A stretch of DNA of 42,611 nt from Prevotellaceae bacterium (GCA_031271005.1 JAISWT010000125.1:1-42611); one strand, 5' to 3'. Counted from the stretch's first letter, positions 7,858-16,557 are shown. The notes: generated from the letters alone by a model not told the origin. Translations and numbers: made by a program.

Positions 7858-9144
7858 TTAGATTTTTTTCTGTTTTTTTAACTTTTCTATTTTTCCTTCC
7901 AGCATTTCTATTGTTTTGTCCTGATTGTAAATAGTGGTAAGCAGTTCGTTCAGTTCTTCGTTTTCTATGGTTGTAGGATATTGTGCATCAACACGTTTGA
8001 GGAAATCGTCAAGGATATTCATGTAATTTATGAATGCTTCGTATGGACTTTCGTAGTTGCTGCCAAAGGCATCTGTGTGGCTCATAAAGCGGAAATAGTT
8101 ACTTGTTTGCAGTATTAGCCAGTCGCGGCGCAAGGGTTTGTCGCTGCACAGGTGTACACGCTCCGAAACGGCGTACAGTTTGTTTAGAGCCTCCTGCTGC
8201 AAGTCGTTGCCTGTCCACGATGCAAGATTTTTTTCGCTTCCCGACCAACTGACAGGGTAACTGACAGAGAGCGCGCCTGCCGACTCGCAGGTCTTTGTAA
8301 TTTCCGAAGGCGTTGCAAAGCCTATTTTTTTCTTAAAAGCAACAGTCGGCAATGCTTTGAAGAAGTCGAATATTCCTGAATATGCAGAGTTGAAAAATCC
8401 TAATGCTTCGTAGCCCATCCAAATATTTATCACATTTTCCTTTTCCGAAGTGGCTTCAATCCAGTTTATGTACGTTTCGGCAGTGAGCGGAAAGTTCAGC
8501 CATGTACGGTCTGAAAAGCGGAATGCCACATCATCGCTGAGTTTGAAATTGCGCACAAGCAGTTTCAATTTGCTGATAGAGGCGTGATTGTAGACATAGT
8601 TCGGGCTTTTCCAACCCATAATATGCTTTGCTTCGTCTATAAGGATTGTTTTGTAGCCCAAATTGCTTACAATTTCGCCTATTTCGTCAGAATAAATGAG
8701 TTCTGCATTGCGCAGGGCAGTTGGCTTTTTGCCAAAAAGCGTTTCTATTTTGGCAGCGTGCTGATTTACCTGCATCTCAAATTCTGCGGTGTTGAAAATT
8801 GACGACAAAGAGTGTGAATATGGCTCCGCCAAAAATTCTACGCTGCCGGTTTTTGCAAGTTCCTGAAAACTTTCAATCACTTCGGGGGCGTACTGCTCAA
8901 ACTGTTCGAGCGCTATCCCCGAAATAGAAAACGCGCAACGAAATTTGCCGCCCGTGTTGCGAATTATTTCCATAAAGACCTCATTTGCAGGGATATACAC
9001 CTGCGAAGCGAGACTGCGTACACGCTCTTCGGTCAGAAAATCGTCATAATAATAATGGTCAAAATCAATATCGAAAAACCGATAGCGTTTCAACTCTACG
9101 GGCTGATGTATTTCAAAATAAAAACAAATGTTTTTCATTTTCAT
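7858..9144 (-). CDS. GH57 alpha-amylase-like protein, non-canonical active site
   Basis: 428 residues of the glycoside hydrolase family 57 fold. FEIHQP (residues 10-15) is conserved region 1, and RYRFFD and EFLAEPYSHSL follow as in Bacteroidetes members. The region that normally reads YETFGEH is YEALGFF here: the putative nucleophile Glu246 remains but the His is gone. The region that normally carries the acid/base Asp as TSDH reads TSNYF, with Asn349. A short coiled coil ends the protein (395-428). GH57 amylase-like homologues lacking one or both catalytic residues are known in Bacteroidetes, so this may bind rather than cleave alpha-glucan. No signal peptide, so cytoplasmic. No glycogen genes lie next to it. 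Confidence 0.9.
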   Translation of the reverse strand: MKMKNICFYFEIHQPVELKRYRFFDIDFDHYYYDDFLTEERVRSLASQVYIPANEVFMEIIRNTGGKFRCAFSISGIALEQFEQYAPEVIESFQELAKTGSVEFLAEPYSHSLSSIFNTAEFEMQVNQHAAKIETLFGKKPTALRNAELIYSDEIGEIVSNLGYKTILIDEAKHIMGWKSPNYVYNHASISKLKLLVRNFKLSDDVAFRFSDRTWLNFPLTAETYINWIEATSEKENVINIWMGYEALGFFNSAYSGIFDFFKALPTVAFKKKIGFATPSEITKTCESAGALSVSYPVSWSGSEKNLASWTGNDLQQEALNKLYAVSERVHLCSDKPLRRDWLILQTSNYFRFMSHTDAFGSNYESPYEAFINYMNILDDFLKRVDAQYPTTIENEELNELLTTIYNQDKTIEMLEGKIEKLKKQKKI

Positions 9145-9162
9145 AAAAGATTTTTATTAGCG

Positions 9163-9170
9163 CAAAGTTA
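9163..9170 (-). promoter_or_regulatory. -7 box upstream of the GH57 gene
   Basis: TAACTTTG on the minus strand, 18 bases before the ATG at 9144, matching TAnnTTTG. The DNA behind it is A/T-tract without a definite -33 TTTG. Confidence 0.5.
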
Positions 9171-9359
9171 ATTTATTTTTTTGTTAAATAAAAAATTGTT
9201 TTCAAAAATTCTTTAATTTTATTTTTATTCTGTTAAAATCAATAATTTTTGCGGGTATTTCAATAACTTTAATTATTTCTTAAAATGCTGATTTATATTT
9301 CTTAAAAACAAAACACATGCGGTTTTGTACAGCATTGCGGGCGTTTTTTCATTTCAACT

Positions 9360-9391
9360 TTTGGATTAGTCGCGTTTTTTTTGTACTTTTG
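9360..9391 (+). promoter_or_regulatory. Promoter of the nucleotide-sugar dehydrogenase gene
   Basis: TTTG (9360-9363), a 20-base spacer, then TACTTTTG (9384-9391). This is an exact fit to the Bacteroidetes TTTG-N19-21-TAnnTTTG promoter. The start codon follows 67 bases later. The rest of the 313-base gap upstream (9145-9359) is AT-rich and I see no gene in it. Confidence 0.85.
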
Positions 9392-9458
9392 TGCTCTTAA
9401 TATACAATTTATATCTAATTAAATTCTTTTAAATCAACAGTTTAATAAAACAAATATA

Positions 9459-10751
9459 ATGATACAGACTCCTAAAATTGCGGTCATAGGGCTTGGCTAT
9501 GTAGGGTTGCCTTTGGCTATTGCATATGCCAAAAAGTATGATGTTTTGGGCTATGACATTAACGCTCAGCGAGTAGCGGAGCTTCAAAACGGCGATGACC
9601 ACACTCGCGAAGCCGACCTTGCGGCGATGAAATCGGTAACTGATTTGAAAAAAAACGGCAGTCAAACGGGTCTGTGCTTTTCGAGCAAGGAATCCGATTT
9701 GCGCGAGTATAACACGTTTATAGTTACGGTTCCTACGCCTATTGACAACTTTAATTCTCCCGACCTTGCGCCGCTGTTGCACGCATCGGAAATGCTCGGG
9801 CGCGTGATTTCAAGAAATGACGTAGTTATATATGAATCAACAACTTATCCCGGCTGCACCGAAGATGACTGTATTCCTGTTATAGAGCGCGTTTCGGGCA
9901 TGAAATTTAATGTTGATTTTTTTGCGGGCTACAGCCCCGAACGCATTAATCCGGGCGACAAAATTAACACCTTAACAAAAATTAAGAAAGTTACCAGCGG
10001 TTCTACTCCCGAAACCGCAGATTATGTGGACAGTTTATACGCATCTATAATCACTGCGGGGACACACAAAGCGCCCTGTATCAAGGTTGCCGAGGCATCG
10101 AAAATCATTGAGAACGCACAGCGAGATGTGAATATTTCGTTTGTGAACGAACTCGCGCTGATTTTTGACAAAGTAGGAATTGACACAAACGATGTGATTC
10201 AGGCTGCGGGGACAAAGTGGAATTTCCTTAAATATTCGCCCGGACTTGTGGGCGGGCATTGCATTAGCGTTGACCCGTATTATCTGGCAAACAAGGCAGA
10301 ATCAATGGGATACATTCCGCAGGTTATATTGTCAGGGCGACATGTTAATAACAGCATTGCCCCCTTTATTGCCAATAAAGTTATTAAATTGATGATTCAA
10401 AAAGACCACAAAATAAAAAATTCTAATATTCTGATTCTTGGAGTAACTTTTAAGGAAAATTGTCCCGATATTAGGAATACAAAAGTGGTTGATATTTACC
10501 ACGAGTTGCGCGAATTTACCGCCAATGTTGATGTTTATGACCCGTGGGCTATTTCTGAGGAGGTACAACGGGAATATGGCATCAATATTTTGACCGAACT
10601 TGACCCCAACAAATGCTACGAGGCAATAATTCATGCTGTGGCTCACAACGAATTTCAAGTCATTGATTTTGCAAAATACAGGCAGCAGGGCGCCGTAGTA
10701 TTCGATGTGAAAGCCACTTTGGATAGAACAGCAGTGGATTGCAGGTTGTAA
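9459..10751 (+). CDS. Nucleotide-sugar dehydrogenase (UDP-HexNAc type)
   Basis: 430 residues. Members oxidise C6 of a UDP-sugar to the uronate with two NAD+. The N-terminal Rossmann motif is GLGYVGLPLA. The central region has TVPTPID, YESTTYPGCTED and YSPERINPGD. The active-site segment reads SPGLVGGHCISVDPYYL and includes the catalytic Cys. The C-terminal domain has LGVTFKENCPDIRNTKV. These signatures fit the WbpO/TviB-type UDP-GlcNAc/GalNAc dehydrogenases better than UDP-glucose 6-dehydrogenase. Product use in capsule or O-antigen is likely, but no glycosyltransferases are adjacent. Confidence 0.92.
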   Translation: MIQTPKIAVIGLGYVGLPLAIAYAKKYDVLGYDINAQRVAELQNGDDHTREADLAAMKSVTDLKKNGSQTGLCFSSKESDLREYNTFIVTVPTPIDNFNSPDLAPLLHASEMLGRVISRNDVVIYESTTYPGCTEDDCIPVIERVSGMKFNVDFFAGYSPERINPGDKINTLTKIKKVTSGSTPETADYVDSLYASIITAGTHKAPCIKVAEASKIIENAQRDVNISFVNELALIFDKVGIDTNDVIQAAGTKWNFLKYSPGLVGGHCISVDPYYLANKAESMGYIPQVILSGRHVNNSIAPFIANKVIKLMIQKDHKIKNSNILILGVTFKENCPDIRNTKVVDIYHELREFTANVDVYDPWAISEEVQREYGINILTELDPNKCYEAIIHAVAHNEFQVIDFAKYRQQGAVVFDVKATLDRTAVDCRL

Positions 10752-10821
10752 AACTTGGAAAAGCCTGAAATACAGGGATTCAGGAAAATTTAAAGAGAAT
10801 AATTCTCATTTAGCAAAACAG

Positions 10822-11823
10822 ATGCATATTTCTATCAGGAGAACTGTTAATCCTTCAATTTTGCTCGCTGTGGTTTGGATAGCGGGGTGTTTGTTGTTGT
10901 GGATTGCCCCGTCAAAACTGCCGCAAGAGTTTGTAGAAAGCCGCGAAGTGTTGCCTGTGCTGCGTTTTTTGCAGACGATTTTGCCTGTAGGATGCGTTAT
11001 CGCCAATCTGCTTTGTGTGTTGCTGACCATTGTTAACAGCGTTCTGCTTTACCAACTCAACAATGTTTTTACGCTGATACGCGAAAAAACTTTTTTGCTG
11101 CCTCTGATATTTATTATTTTGATAAGTTCTTTTCATTCAACGCATTATAATATTGCAGCAAACTTATCGCTGATGTTTTTGCTGATTGCGTTTTTCAATT
11201 TCCTTAAAATGTATCACAAAGTGGCGCAAACCGAGGCGGCTTTTTTGGGGTCGTTGCTGATTGCGTGCGTTGGGTGGCTGTTTTTCCCTGAATTTTTGTT
11301 GCTCTTTGTTGCTGTGTGGCTGGGGCTGTCCATTTTGCGGGCAATGTCGATACGTGTTTTCCTCGCCACGCTTATCGGGCTGGTTACTCCGCCTATTTTC
11401 TGTTTCGTTTTTTACCGGACTTATTTCGGTATGTTTGTTTCGTATTTTAAAACGATGTTTATCGAACGGCAACTTTTTTTGCAACATTCGCTCGATTTTC
11501 AGGTTTTGTTCTTCTTATCTGTATTTATGATTTTGTGGGCGCTGTCGCTGATTGGAATTTTCACTGATGCTTTGCGCAACACTATCAGAACACGCATTAA
11601 TCTAAATTTCGTGCTTCTGTTTTTCATCATCGTACTTTGTATAATTATTGGTTTTCCGCAAACTATTTTCGCTTTTTTGCCTCTGATATCTGCACTTTTT
11701 GCGGTGTTTTTTGCGCATCCTGTAAGTTTGAAAAATTCTAATTTCTTTAACATTATTTTCATCATTTTTTGCATAACAAGTGTTATTTACGTTCTGTCAA
11801 ATGTGATTGCTAATTATCTATGA
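10822..11823 (+). CDS. DUF6427-type integral membrane protein
   Basis: 333 residues, almost entirely hydrophobic, with about eight to nine membrane helices from residue 13 onward. It fits the Bacteroidetes DUF6427 family in length and in its N-terminal pattern (Arg-Thr-Val-Asn-Pro then a long helix, and a PSKLPQEFVE loop). Function is unknown. The last four bases overlap the next ORF, so the two membrane proteins are probably co-translated. The preceding gene ends 70 bp upstream and could share its promoter. Confidence 0.75.
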   Translation: MHISIRRTVNPSILLAVVWIAGCLLLWIAPSKLPQEFVESREVLPVLRFLQTILPVGCVIANLLCVLLTIVNSVLLYQLNNVFTLIREKTFLLPLIFIILISSFHSTHYNIAANLSLMFLLIAFFNFLKMYHKVAQTEAAFLGSLLIACVGWLFFPEFLLLFVAVWLGLSILRAMSIRVFLATLIGLVTPPIFCFVFYRTYFGMFVSYFKTMFIERQLFLQHSLDFQVLFFLSVFMILWALSLIGIFTDALRNTIRTRINLNFVLLFFIIVLCIIIGFPQTIFAFLPLISALFAVFFAHPVSLKNSNFFNIIFIIFCITSVIYVLSNVIANYL

Positions 11824-12263
11824 TTGAATGGTTTGCCGAATACGGATATATAGGGTTGTTTTTAATCTCTTTTTTGGCAGCCACAGTGTTGCCGTTCAGT
11901 TCCGAAGTGGTTTTTTTAGCAATGATTTTTGGAGGTTACGATGCTTGGATTTGCGTGTTTGCGGCTACGGCGGGCAATTTTTTGGGTGGCGTAACTTGTT
12001 ATTATACAGGCAGGTTGGGAAAAATTGAGTGGATAGAAAAAATCTTCCGCATAAGCAAATCAAAAATAGAACGCCGGGTAGGAGCAATCATTAAATACGG
12101 CGGCTGGTTTGCTTTTTTCGCTTTTGCACCCATTGTAGGCGATGCAATAGCAGTTGCTACAGGATATATGCGCTGCAATTTAATAATTGTTCTACCGTCA
12201 ATGCTGGCAGGAAAATTTGCACGATATTTATTTTTAATGTATGTTAATAATCTGATTCTCTGA
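11820..12263 (+). CDS. YqaA/DedA-type membrane protein
   Basis: 147 residues, the size of the short YqaA branch of the SNARE-associated/DedA superfamily. It shows the early EYGYIGLFLISFLAATVLPFSSE segment, the AATAGNFLGGVTCYYTGR segment and a C-terminal FAPIVGDAIAVATGYMR segment with the family's Gly and Pro. Wider superfamily members act in lipid carrier recycling or flipping; the role of the short form is not established. It overlaps the DUF6427 gene by 4 bp (ATGA). Confidence 0.85.
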   Translation: MIEWFAEYGYIGLFLISFLAATVLPFSSEVVFLAMIFGGYDAWICVFAATAGNFLGGVTCYYTGRLGKIEWIEKIFRISKSKIERRVGAIIKYGGWFAFFAFAPIVGDAIAVATGYMRCNLIIVLPSMLAGKFARYLFLMYVNNLIL

Positions 12264-12394
12264 TTTTTATAATATTTATAGAAATAAAATTCCTTTCAAT
12301 CTGTATGTTAATTGAGAATTTAATGCTAACTTTTTTCCTGTAAATTTTGTAAAACATTTTTACGGGTGGCAGTGTAAATGTGGAAAATTTTCTG

Positions 12395-12402
12395 TAAATT
12401 TG
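12395..12402 (+). promoter_or_regulatory. -7 box upstream of atpG
   Basis: TAAATTTG, matching TAnnTTTG, 64 bases before the atpG ATG. No TTTG is found at the normal -33 distance. A promoter here would let atpG be expressed on its own, in line with its separation from the other ATP synthase genes. Confidence 0.5.
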
Positions 12403-12466
12403 CCGAAAAATAATTTTTCAGAAATCTTCGTTATATTTTTTTTATAAAATTACAAAAGAAATAGAT

Positions 12467-13336
12467 ATGGCTTCGTTAAAGGAAATAAAATCTCGCATAC
12501 AGTCGGTCAGTTCTACCTGCAAAATCACTTCGGCAATGAAAATGGTGTCGTCAGCCAAACTGCGCAAGTCGCAAAGGGTGATAGAGAATTTTTTGCCCTA
12601 TTCAAATAAACTTAATACACTGTTGAGTAATTTTTTAAGCGCCGATGCCGACCTGCTTTCGCCGCTTGCTGCTGTGCGCAAAACCGAGCGTGTAGCCATT
12701 GTGGTTATTTCCTCAAATTCGAGTTTGTGCGGGGCGTTCAACAGCAATGTTATTCGCCTTCTCAATCATACTGTGGCAGAATACAAAGGTCTGACAAAAG
12801 AGAATATTTTTATTTATCCTGTCGGCAGGAAAGTAACCGCCGCTGTACGCAAAGCCGGATATACGCCCAAAATAGACAACGAAGCGCTGGCAGAAAAACC
12901 TGCTTACAATACTGTTGCAGCCATTGCCGAAGAACTGATGCGGGATTTTCTGGATGAAAAAATTGACAGGGTGGAACTTATTTTTCATCATTTCAAGAGT
13001 AGAAGTTCGCAAATTTTGCAGCGCGAAACTTTTTTGCCATTTTTGTTGCAACCCTGCAAAAAAACATCGGAAAAGGAACTGTATTATTTGATTGAGCCCG
13101 ACAGAGAATCTGTTGTTAACGAACTGATTCCCAAAGTTATAAAGTTAAAATTATATGCAGCGCTGCTTGATTCTAACGCCTCTGAACACGCCGCGCGCAC
13201 AATAGCAATGCAAATAGCAACCGACAATGCCAACGACCTGATGCAGGAACTGAAAATGCAATACAACAAATCGCGGCAGCAGGCGATCACGTCCGAATTG
13301 CTCGACATCACAGGGGCTACTTTTGGAGTGCAGTAA
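12467..13336 (+). CDS. atpG: ATP synthase F1 gamma subunit
   Basis: 289 residues, normal for gamma, the rotating central stalk of F1. The N-terminal helix (MASLKEIKSRIQSVSSTCKI then TSAMKMVSSAKL) and the C-terminal helix (Asn-Ala-x-x-Leu-Met... ending with TSELLDITGA) are both well conserved and form the coiled-coil shaft. No frameshift or truncation. Usually the gene sits in the atp cluster, in Bacteroidetes often right after atpA. Here a DedA-type gene precedes it and lolA faces it, so it stands alone. Confidence 0.97.
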   Translation: MASLKEIKSRIQSVSSTCKITSAMKMVSSAKLRKSQRVIENFLPYSNKLNTLLSNFLSADADLLSPLAAVRKTERVAIVVISSNSSLCGAFNSNVIRLLNHTVAEYKGLTKENIFIYPVGRKVTAAVRKAGYTPKIDNEALAEKPAYNTVAAIAEELMRDFLDEKIDRVELIFHHFKSRSSQILQRETFLPFLLQPCKKTSEKELYYLIEPDRESVVNELIPKVIKLKLYAALLDSNASEHAARTIAMQIATDNANDLMQELKMQYNKSRQQAITSELLDITGATFGVQ

Positions 13337-13340
13337 CTCC

Positions 13341-13380
13341 GATGACGGCAAGCAACCTATATGTCAAAAATGCTGTCATC
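13341..13380. terminator. Hairpin at the atpG/lolA convergence
   Basis: GATGACGGCA (13341-13350) pairs with TGCTGTCATC (13371-13380) with one G-T wobble around a 20-base loop, and AATTTT follows on the plus strand. It lies between two convergent stop codons and overlaps the last codons of lolA. The T tract is weak, so function as a terminator is uncertain. Confidence 0.45.
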
Positions 13381-13980
13381 AATTTTCGTATTTATCTGTT
13401 TATCAGTTAATTCAATGGTAGTGATGTTGCCGCCCGCTTCTTTGATGATTACTTTGTCGGCAAGGTAGTGTTTAGTGTTGAAAACGATAGAGATTTCGGT
13501 AAATGCCCTTTTCATTTGCGCCTGCTTGGGCATCAAAACCACTTTGCAAGCGCCTTCGGCGAGATACATCTCAACATTGAAACGCTTTTTATCGGTCAGG
13601 TTTTTGCCGCTAATCCCGTTGAGCATAATATCCGAAATGCCTTTGAAAAGGTACGACATCCCGCTCGAAACAGCAGTTTTACCGTCTTTGTTTTTCATCG
13701 CCGTCTTTTTTCCGTTTATAATCAGCGCATTGTAGGGCGATGTATATTCCCAGCGCAACATATTCCCGGCGCGGTAATACATTTTTCCATTTGAAACTAT
13801 TTTTTGATTCAAAACCGATATTTCGCGCGTTTGAACAAAGTTGCATACCATAGATTTCATTGCGCCTGCGCTGCTCGCAATTTGCTCAATAACAGACGCT
13901 TGCTGCTCCAATGTTGATAACTTTTGCCCGCAGGCAAGCAACGGAAAAAACAGCATTATCAATAAAATTGTTTTTTTCAT
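13357..13980 (-). CDS. lolA: LolA-like outer-membrane lipoprotein carrier
   Basis: 207 residues of the LolA/LolB-like periplasmic fold. LolA shuttles lipoproteins from the inner to the outer membrane. The mature region has MVCNFVQTREISVLNQKIVSNGKMYYRAG, then LRWEYTSPY, a common pattern in Bacteroidetes LolA proteins. The signal sequence ends LLAC (Cys17), which fits a lipobox, so this copy may itself be lipid-anchored rather than soluble. Tpx lies upstream on the same strand, separated by a 20-bp-arm inverted repeat. The family is clear; the anchor is an inference. Confidence 0.85.
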   Translation of the reverse strand: MKKTILLIMLFFPLLACGQKLSTLEQQASVIEQIASSAGAMKSMVCNFVQTREISVLNQKIVSNGKMYYRAGNMLRWEYTSPYNALIINGKKTAMKNKDGKTAVSSGMSYLFKGISDIMLNGISGKNLTDKKRFNVEMYLAEGACKVVLMPKQAQMKRAFTEISIVFNTKHYLADKVIIKEAGGNITTIELTDKQINTKIDDSIFDI

Positions 13981-14000
13981 TATTTTGTATAAAAAAAATC

Positions 14001-14052
14001 AGTTTTCAGTTATCAGTTTGTCGGAGACTTGGCAAACTGAAAACTGAAAACT
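14001..14052. repeat. 20-bp inverted repeat between tpx and lolA
   Basis: The arm at 14001-14020 and the arm at 14033-14052 are complementary at 19 of 20 positions around a 12-base loop. Each arm is built of heptad words (CAGTTTT, CAGTTAT, CAGTTTG). On an RNA read through from tpx towards lolA this would form a strong hairpin. There is no T tract. Confidence 0.8.
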
Positions 14053-14063
14053 GTATACTAAAT

Positions 14064-14549
14064 TCATTCCACATTGTAAGTTGGCTCTTCGGTGATTTCG
14101 GGGACAAGTTCGCAGTAAGTTACTTTTCCGTTTTGGTCAATAGCAATCACCGAGCGTGCGAGCAGCCCTTTTAACGCGCCCTCAACCATAAGCACGCCAT
14201 AATCAGCGCCAAAGCGGTTGTAGCGAAAATCCGAAGCGGTAATAACGTTTTCCAGCCCTTCGGCGCCGCAAAAACGCGCTGCTGCAAAAGGCAAATCTTT
14301 TGACACGCAAATTACCGCAGTGTTTGCCTGCTGCGAAGCCCACTGATTGAACTTGCGAACCGAAGTGGCGCAAACGCCTGTATCAATACTTGGGAAAATG
14401 TTCAAAATCACACGTTTACCTGCAAAATCTTTCAGAGAAATCTCTGCAAGTTCACCTGTTACGAGTTTGAAATCAGGCGCTTGGTCGCCCACTTTGGGCA
14501 GGTCGCCGGCTATTGCCACAGGAACGCCCTTAAAATTTATTCTTGTCAT
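14064..14549 (-). CDS. tpx: Thiol peroxidase
   Basis: 161 residues, full length for Tpx, an atypical 2-Cys peroxiredoxin that reduces alkyl hydroperoxides and H2O2 using thioredoxin. The peroxidatic cysteine is Cys60 in the TGVC motif (Thr57 also conserved), and the resolving cysteine is Cys94 in ARFCGAEG. The GDQAPDFKLV opening and the FRYNRFGADYGVLM segment fit the family. No signal peptide, so cytoplasmic. It is the middle gene of three on the minus strand, between the FKBP gene and lolA. Confidence 0.96.
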   Translation of the reverse strand: MTRINFKGVPVAIAGDLPKVGDQAPDFKLVTGELAEISLKDFAGKRVILNIFPSIDTGVCATSVRKFNQWASQQANTAVICVSKDLPFAAARFCGAEGLENVITASDFRYNRFGADYGVLMVEGALKGLLARSVIAIDQNGKVTYCELVPEITEEPTYNVE

Positions 14550-14585
14550 AATTTTGTGATTATTAAAATCGTGCTTTCTGAAAAA

Positions 14586-15323
14586 CTATCTTGCCTGTTC
14601 TTCCGGATTGATTTCAAGCAGTTCCACGTCGAAAATAAGAGTAGCGAATGGTGGGACTGCCTGACCTGCGCCGCGCTCGCCGTATGCAAGGTCATACGGA
14701 ATATAAAATTTGTACTTTGCACCGCTCGACATCAATTGCAGCCCTTCTGTCCAGCCTTTTATAACGCCGTTCAGGGGGAAAGTGATTGGTTCGCCGCGCT
14801 CTACCGAACTGTCGAACACTGTTCCGTTTGTCAATCTGCCTGTGTAGTGTACTTTTACCTTGTCGGCAGCGGTTGGTTTAGGTCCTTCGGTTTGCGTAAT
14901 TACTTCGTATTGAAGCCCGCTTGGAGTAACCTGCACTTGGGGACGTTTTTTGTTTTCGTCCAAAAACTTCCGGCCTTCTGCTTTGTGCTGTTCAGCCTCT
15001 TTCTGTTGTACGTTCATAATATATTGCTGAAAATACTGGTTTGCAAACTCGGCAGTCATCGGCACGGTGTCGTTTTCGAGCGACTGGCGTATCCCTCTGA
15101 GCATCATATCTTTATTGATTTCCATGCCCGGAAATGATTTGAGCATACGTTCAAGTTCGTTACCCAGATTTACGCCATAAGAGTAACTTACAGAGTCGTT
15201 TTGTGTCTGCAAAAAATGCTTCAAAGGCGGCTCTACGGGCTTGTTTATACGCGGTTTGCGCTGAGCATCAACGCTCGATATGCAGAGCGTTGCAATGATT
15301 ATTACAAAAAATGTTTTTTTCAT
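14586..15323 (-). CDS. Secreted FKBP-type peptidyl-prolyl isomerase
   Basis: 245 residues with a Sec signal ([20 protein letters not shown]). Residues 35-130 are the helical FKBP N-terminal dimerisation region, beginning [15 protein letters not shown]. Residues 145-240 are the FKBP catalytic domain with [42 protein letters not shown] and a final [12 protein letters not shown]. It probably folds proteins in the periplasm or at the outer membrane, like FkpA or Mip. The gene is 36 bp upstream of tpx on the same strand, so the two may be co-transcribed. Confidence 0.95.
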   Translation of the reverse strand: MKKTFFVIIIATLCISSVDAQRKPRINKPVEPPLKHFLQTQNDSVSYSYGVNLGNELERMLKSFPGMEINKDMMLRGIRQSLENDTVPMTAEFANQYFQQYIMNVQQKEAEQHKAEGRKFLDENKKRPQVQVTPSGLQYEVITQTEGPKPTAADKVKVHYTGRLTNGTVFDSSVERGEPITFPLNGVIKGWTEGLQLMSSGAKYKFYIPYDLAYGERGAGQAVPPFATLIFDVELLEINPEEQAR

Positions 15324-15485
15324 CTGTTTTTTTTATAATTTTTTTTTAATATTAAGTCTGAATCCGGTTTAACGCACTTGTGCGCCTTATTTTTAATTAT
15401 TTAAATTTACGATAAAATTTATGAGCGCGAAGTTACTGCTTTTTATTTGAAAAATGTTAAATTCATTCAAAAATTCTTTTTAATT

Positions 15486-15720
15486 AACAAATAGCAGATA
15501 GCAAATAGCAAATAGCAGATAGCAAATAGCAGATAGAAATTAAGAAATTAAGAAATTAAGAAATGAAGGAATTAAATTCAATGAACAATTAATTGATTTT
15601 TCATTTTTCATTTTTCATTTTTAATTAAAACTACACCTAACCATTTATAACTCTAAACTCTAAACTCTAATAACTAATTCAAAACCATACCTAACTAAAC
15701 TCTGAAAACTGACAACTAAA
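15486..15720. repeat. Heptad repeat block between the FKBP gene and aroK
   Basis: Most of the gap between the FKBP gene and aroK is repeat. AGCAAAT/AGCAGAT words (about 15488-15537) are followed by AAGAAATT and GAAGGAATT runs, TTTTTCATTTTTCA runs and ACTCTAA words. No ORF or RNA gene is evident. The aroK promoter follows immediately. Confidence 0.85.
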
Positions 15721-15762
15721 AATAAATCTGCTTCTTTTTGACATTTTCTTGCTTGTTTTCTT

Positions 15763-15770
15763 TATTTTTG
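15763..15770 (+). promoter_or_regulatory. -7 box of the aroK promoter
   Basis: TATTTTTG matches TAnnTTTG and lies 56 bases before the aroK ATG. A TTG occurs 22 bases upstream as a possible -33 box. Confidence 0.55.
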
Positions 15771-15826
15771 CACCCGAAATAATTGTTATAGAAAAAAATA
15801 TCAACAGTTAAGAGTTTAACCAAATT

Positions 15827-16354
15827 ATGCAACCAATTTTTCTCACAGGCTTTATGGGCGCGGGCAAAACCACTGTCGGCTGCCTGCTTGCCGATATGCT
15901 CTGTTTGCAATTTGTTGATACCGACAGACTTATAGAAGAAGAACTTGGTATGAGCATAGCGGAAATCTTTGTTAAAAACAGTAATGATTTTTTCAGAGAA
16001 GCGGAAAATAAAATTTTGCGCCGTCTTGCTGCCCGCCGTGATACAGTGATTGCCACAGGCGGCGGAATGCCTTGCTATGAGAACAATTTGGAAATCATAA
16101 AATCTTGTGGCACAAGTTTTTATATCAAATGGAAGCAAAAAGACTTGTTTCACCGCCTCAAAATTGACGGAGTAGAAAAACGCCCGCTTTTGGCAGGGAA
16201 GACCGACCGGGAATTCGCCAACTTTATTGCCCGCGAACTCAAAAAACGCAAAACGTTTTACGAGCAGGCAGACTGCATTGTTTGCGGAGAAGATGACGAA
16301 ATAATCGCCCGAAAAATCGCCTTGCATTTTCGTCCTTTAGTTACAAAAAGTTAA
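15827..16354 (+). CDS. aroK: Shikimate kinase
   Basis: 175 residues, typical. The enzyme phosphorylates the 3-hydroxyl of shikimate with ATP, step five of the chorismate pathway. The P-loop is GFMGAGKT (residues 8-15). The shikimate-binding Asp lies in FVDTDRLIEEE, followed by the REAENKIL Arg/Glu segment and the ATGGGMPCY loop. The LID-region arginine is in EKRPLLAG. Cytoplasmic. No other aro gene is adjacent. An overlapping minus-strand ORF here has no family features and is a shadow. Confidence 0.95.
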   Translation: MQPIFLTGFMGAGKTTVGCLLADMLCLQFVDTDRLIEEELGMSIAEIFVKNSNDFFREAENKILRRLAARRDTVIATGGGMPCYENNLEIIKSCGTSFYIKWKQKDLFHRLKIDGVEKRPLLAGKTDREFANFIARELKKRKTFYEQADCIVCGEDDEIIARKIALHFRPLVTKS

Positions 16355-16369
16355 TGACCTTTATAACGT

Positions 16370-16470
16370 TTCAATCCGTTAGGCATTGTTAGAAATTGTT
16401 AGGTATAGTTAGGTATAGTTAGGCGTGGTTTTAATTCTCAATTCTCAATTCTCAATTCTTAATTATTCAT
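16370..16470. repeat. Repeat words between aroK and dut
   Basis: TTAGGTATAG-type decamers (about 16389-16428) are followed by CAATTCT heptads (about 16436-16462). Similar TTAGGTATGG words recur near 33170. No gene. Confidence 0.75.
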
Positions 16471-16494
16471 TATTGACATTAAAATATTTCCACC

Positions 16495-16525
16495 TTGGCG
16501 CACACAATAATTTTCAGTAATTTTG
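16495..16525 (+). promoter_or_regulatory. Promoter of dut
   Basis: TTG at 16495-16497, a 20-base spacer, then TAATTTTG at 16518-16525. The possible in-frame TTG start at 16495 coincides with the -33 box, so dut must start downstream at the ATG at 16558. Confidence 0.75.
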
Positions 16526-16557
16526 CGGGAAATTATTTATTTAACTTGCAATTTATA

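Noticed and set aside
10035-10658. Minus-strand ORFs opposite the nucleotide-sugar dehydrogenase
   Set aside because: Short, without motifs, and lying against a fully conserved enzyme gene.
15716-16327. 203-residue minus-strand ORF opposite aroK
   Set aside because: It lies opposite a complete shikimate kinase gene, has no recognisable domain and extends into repeat DNA, so it is a shadow.
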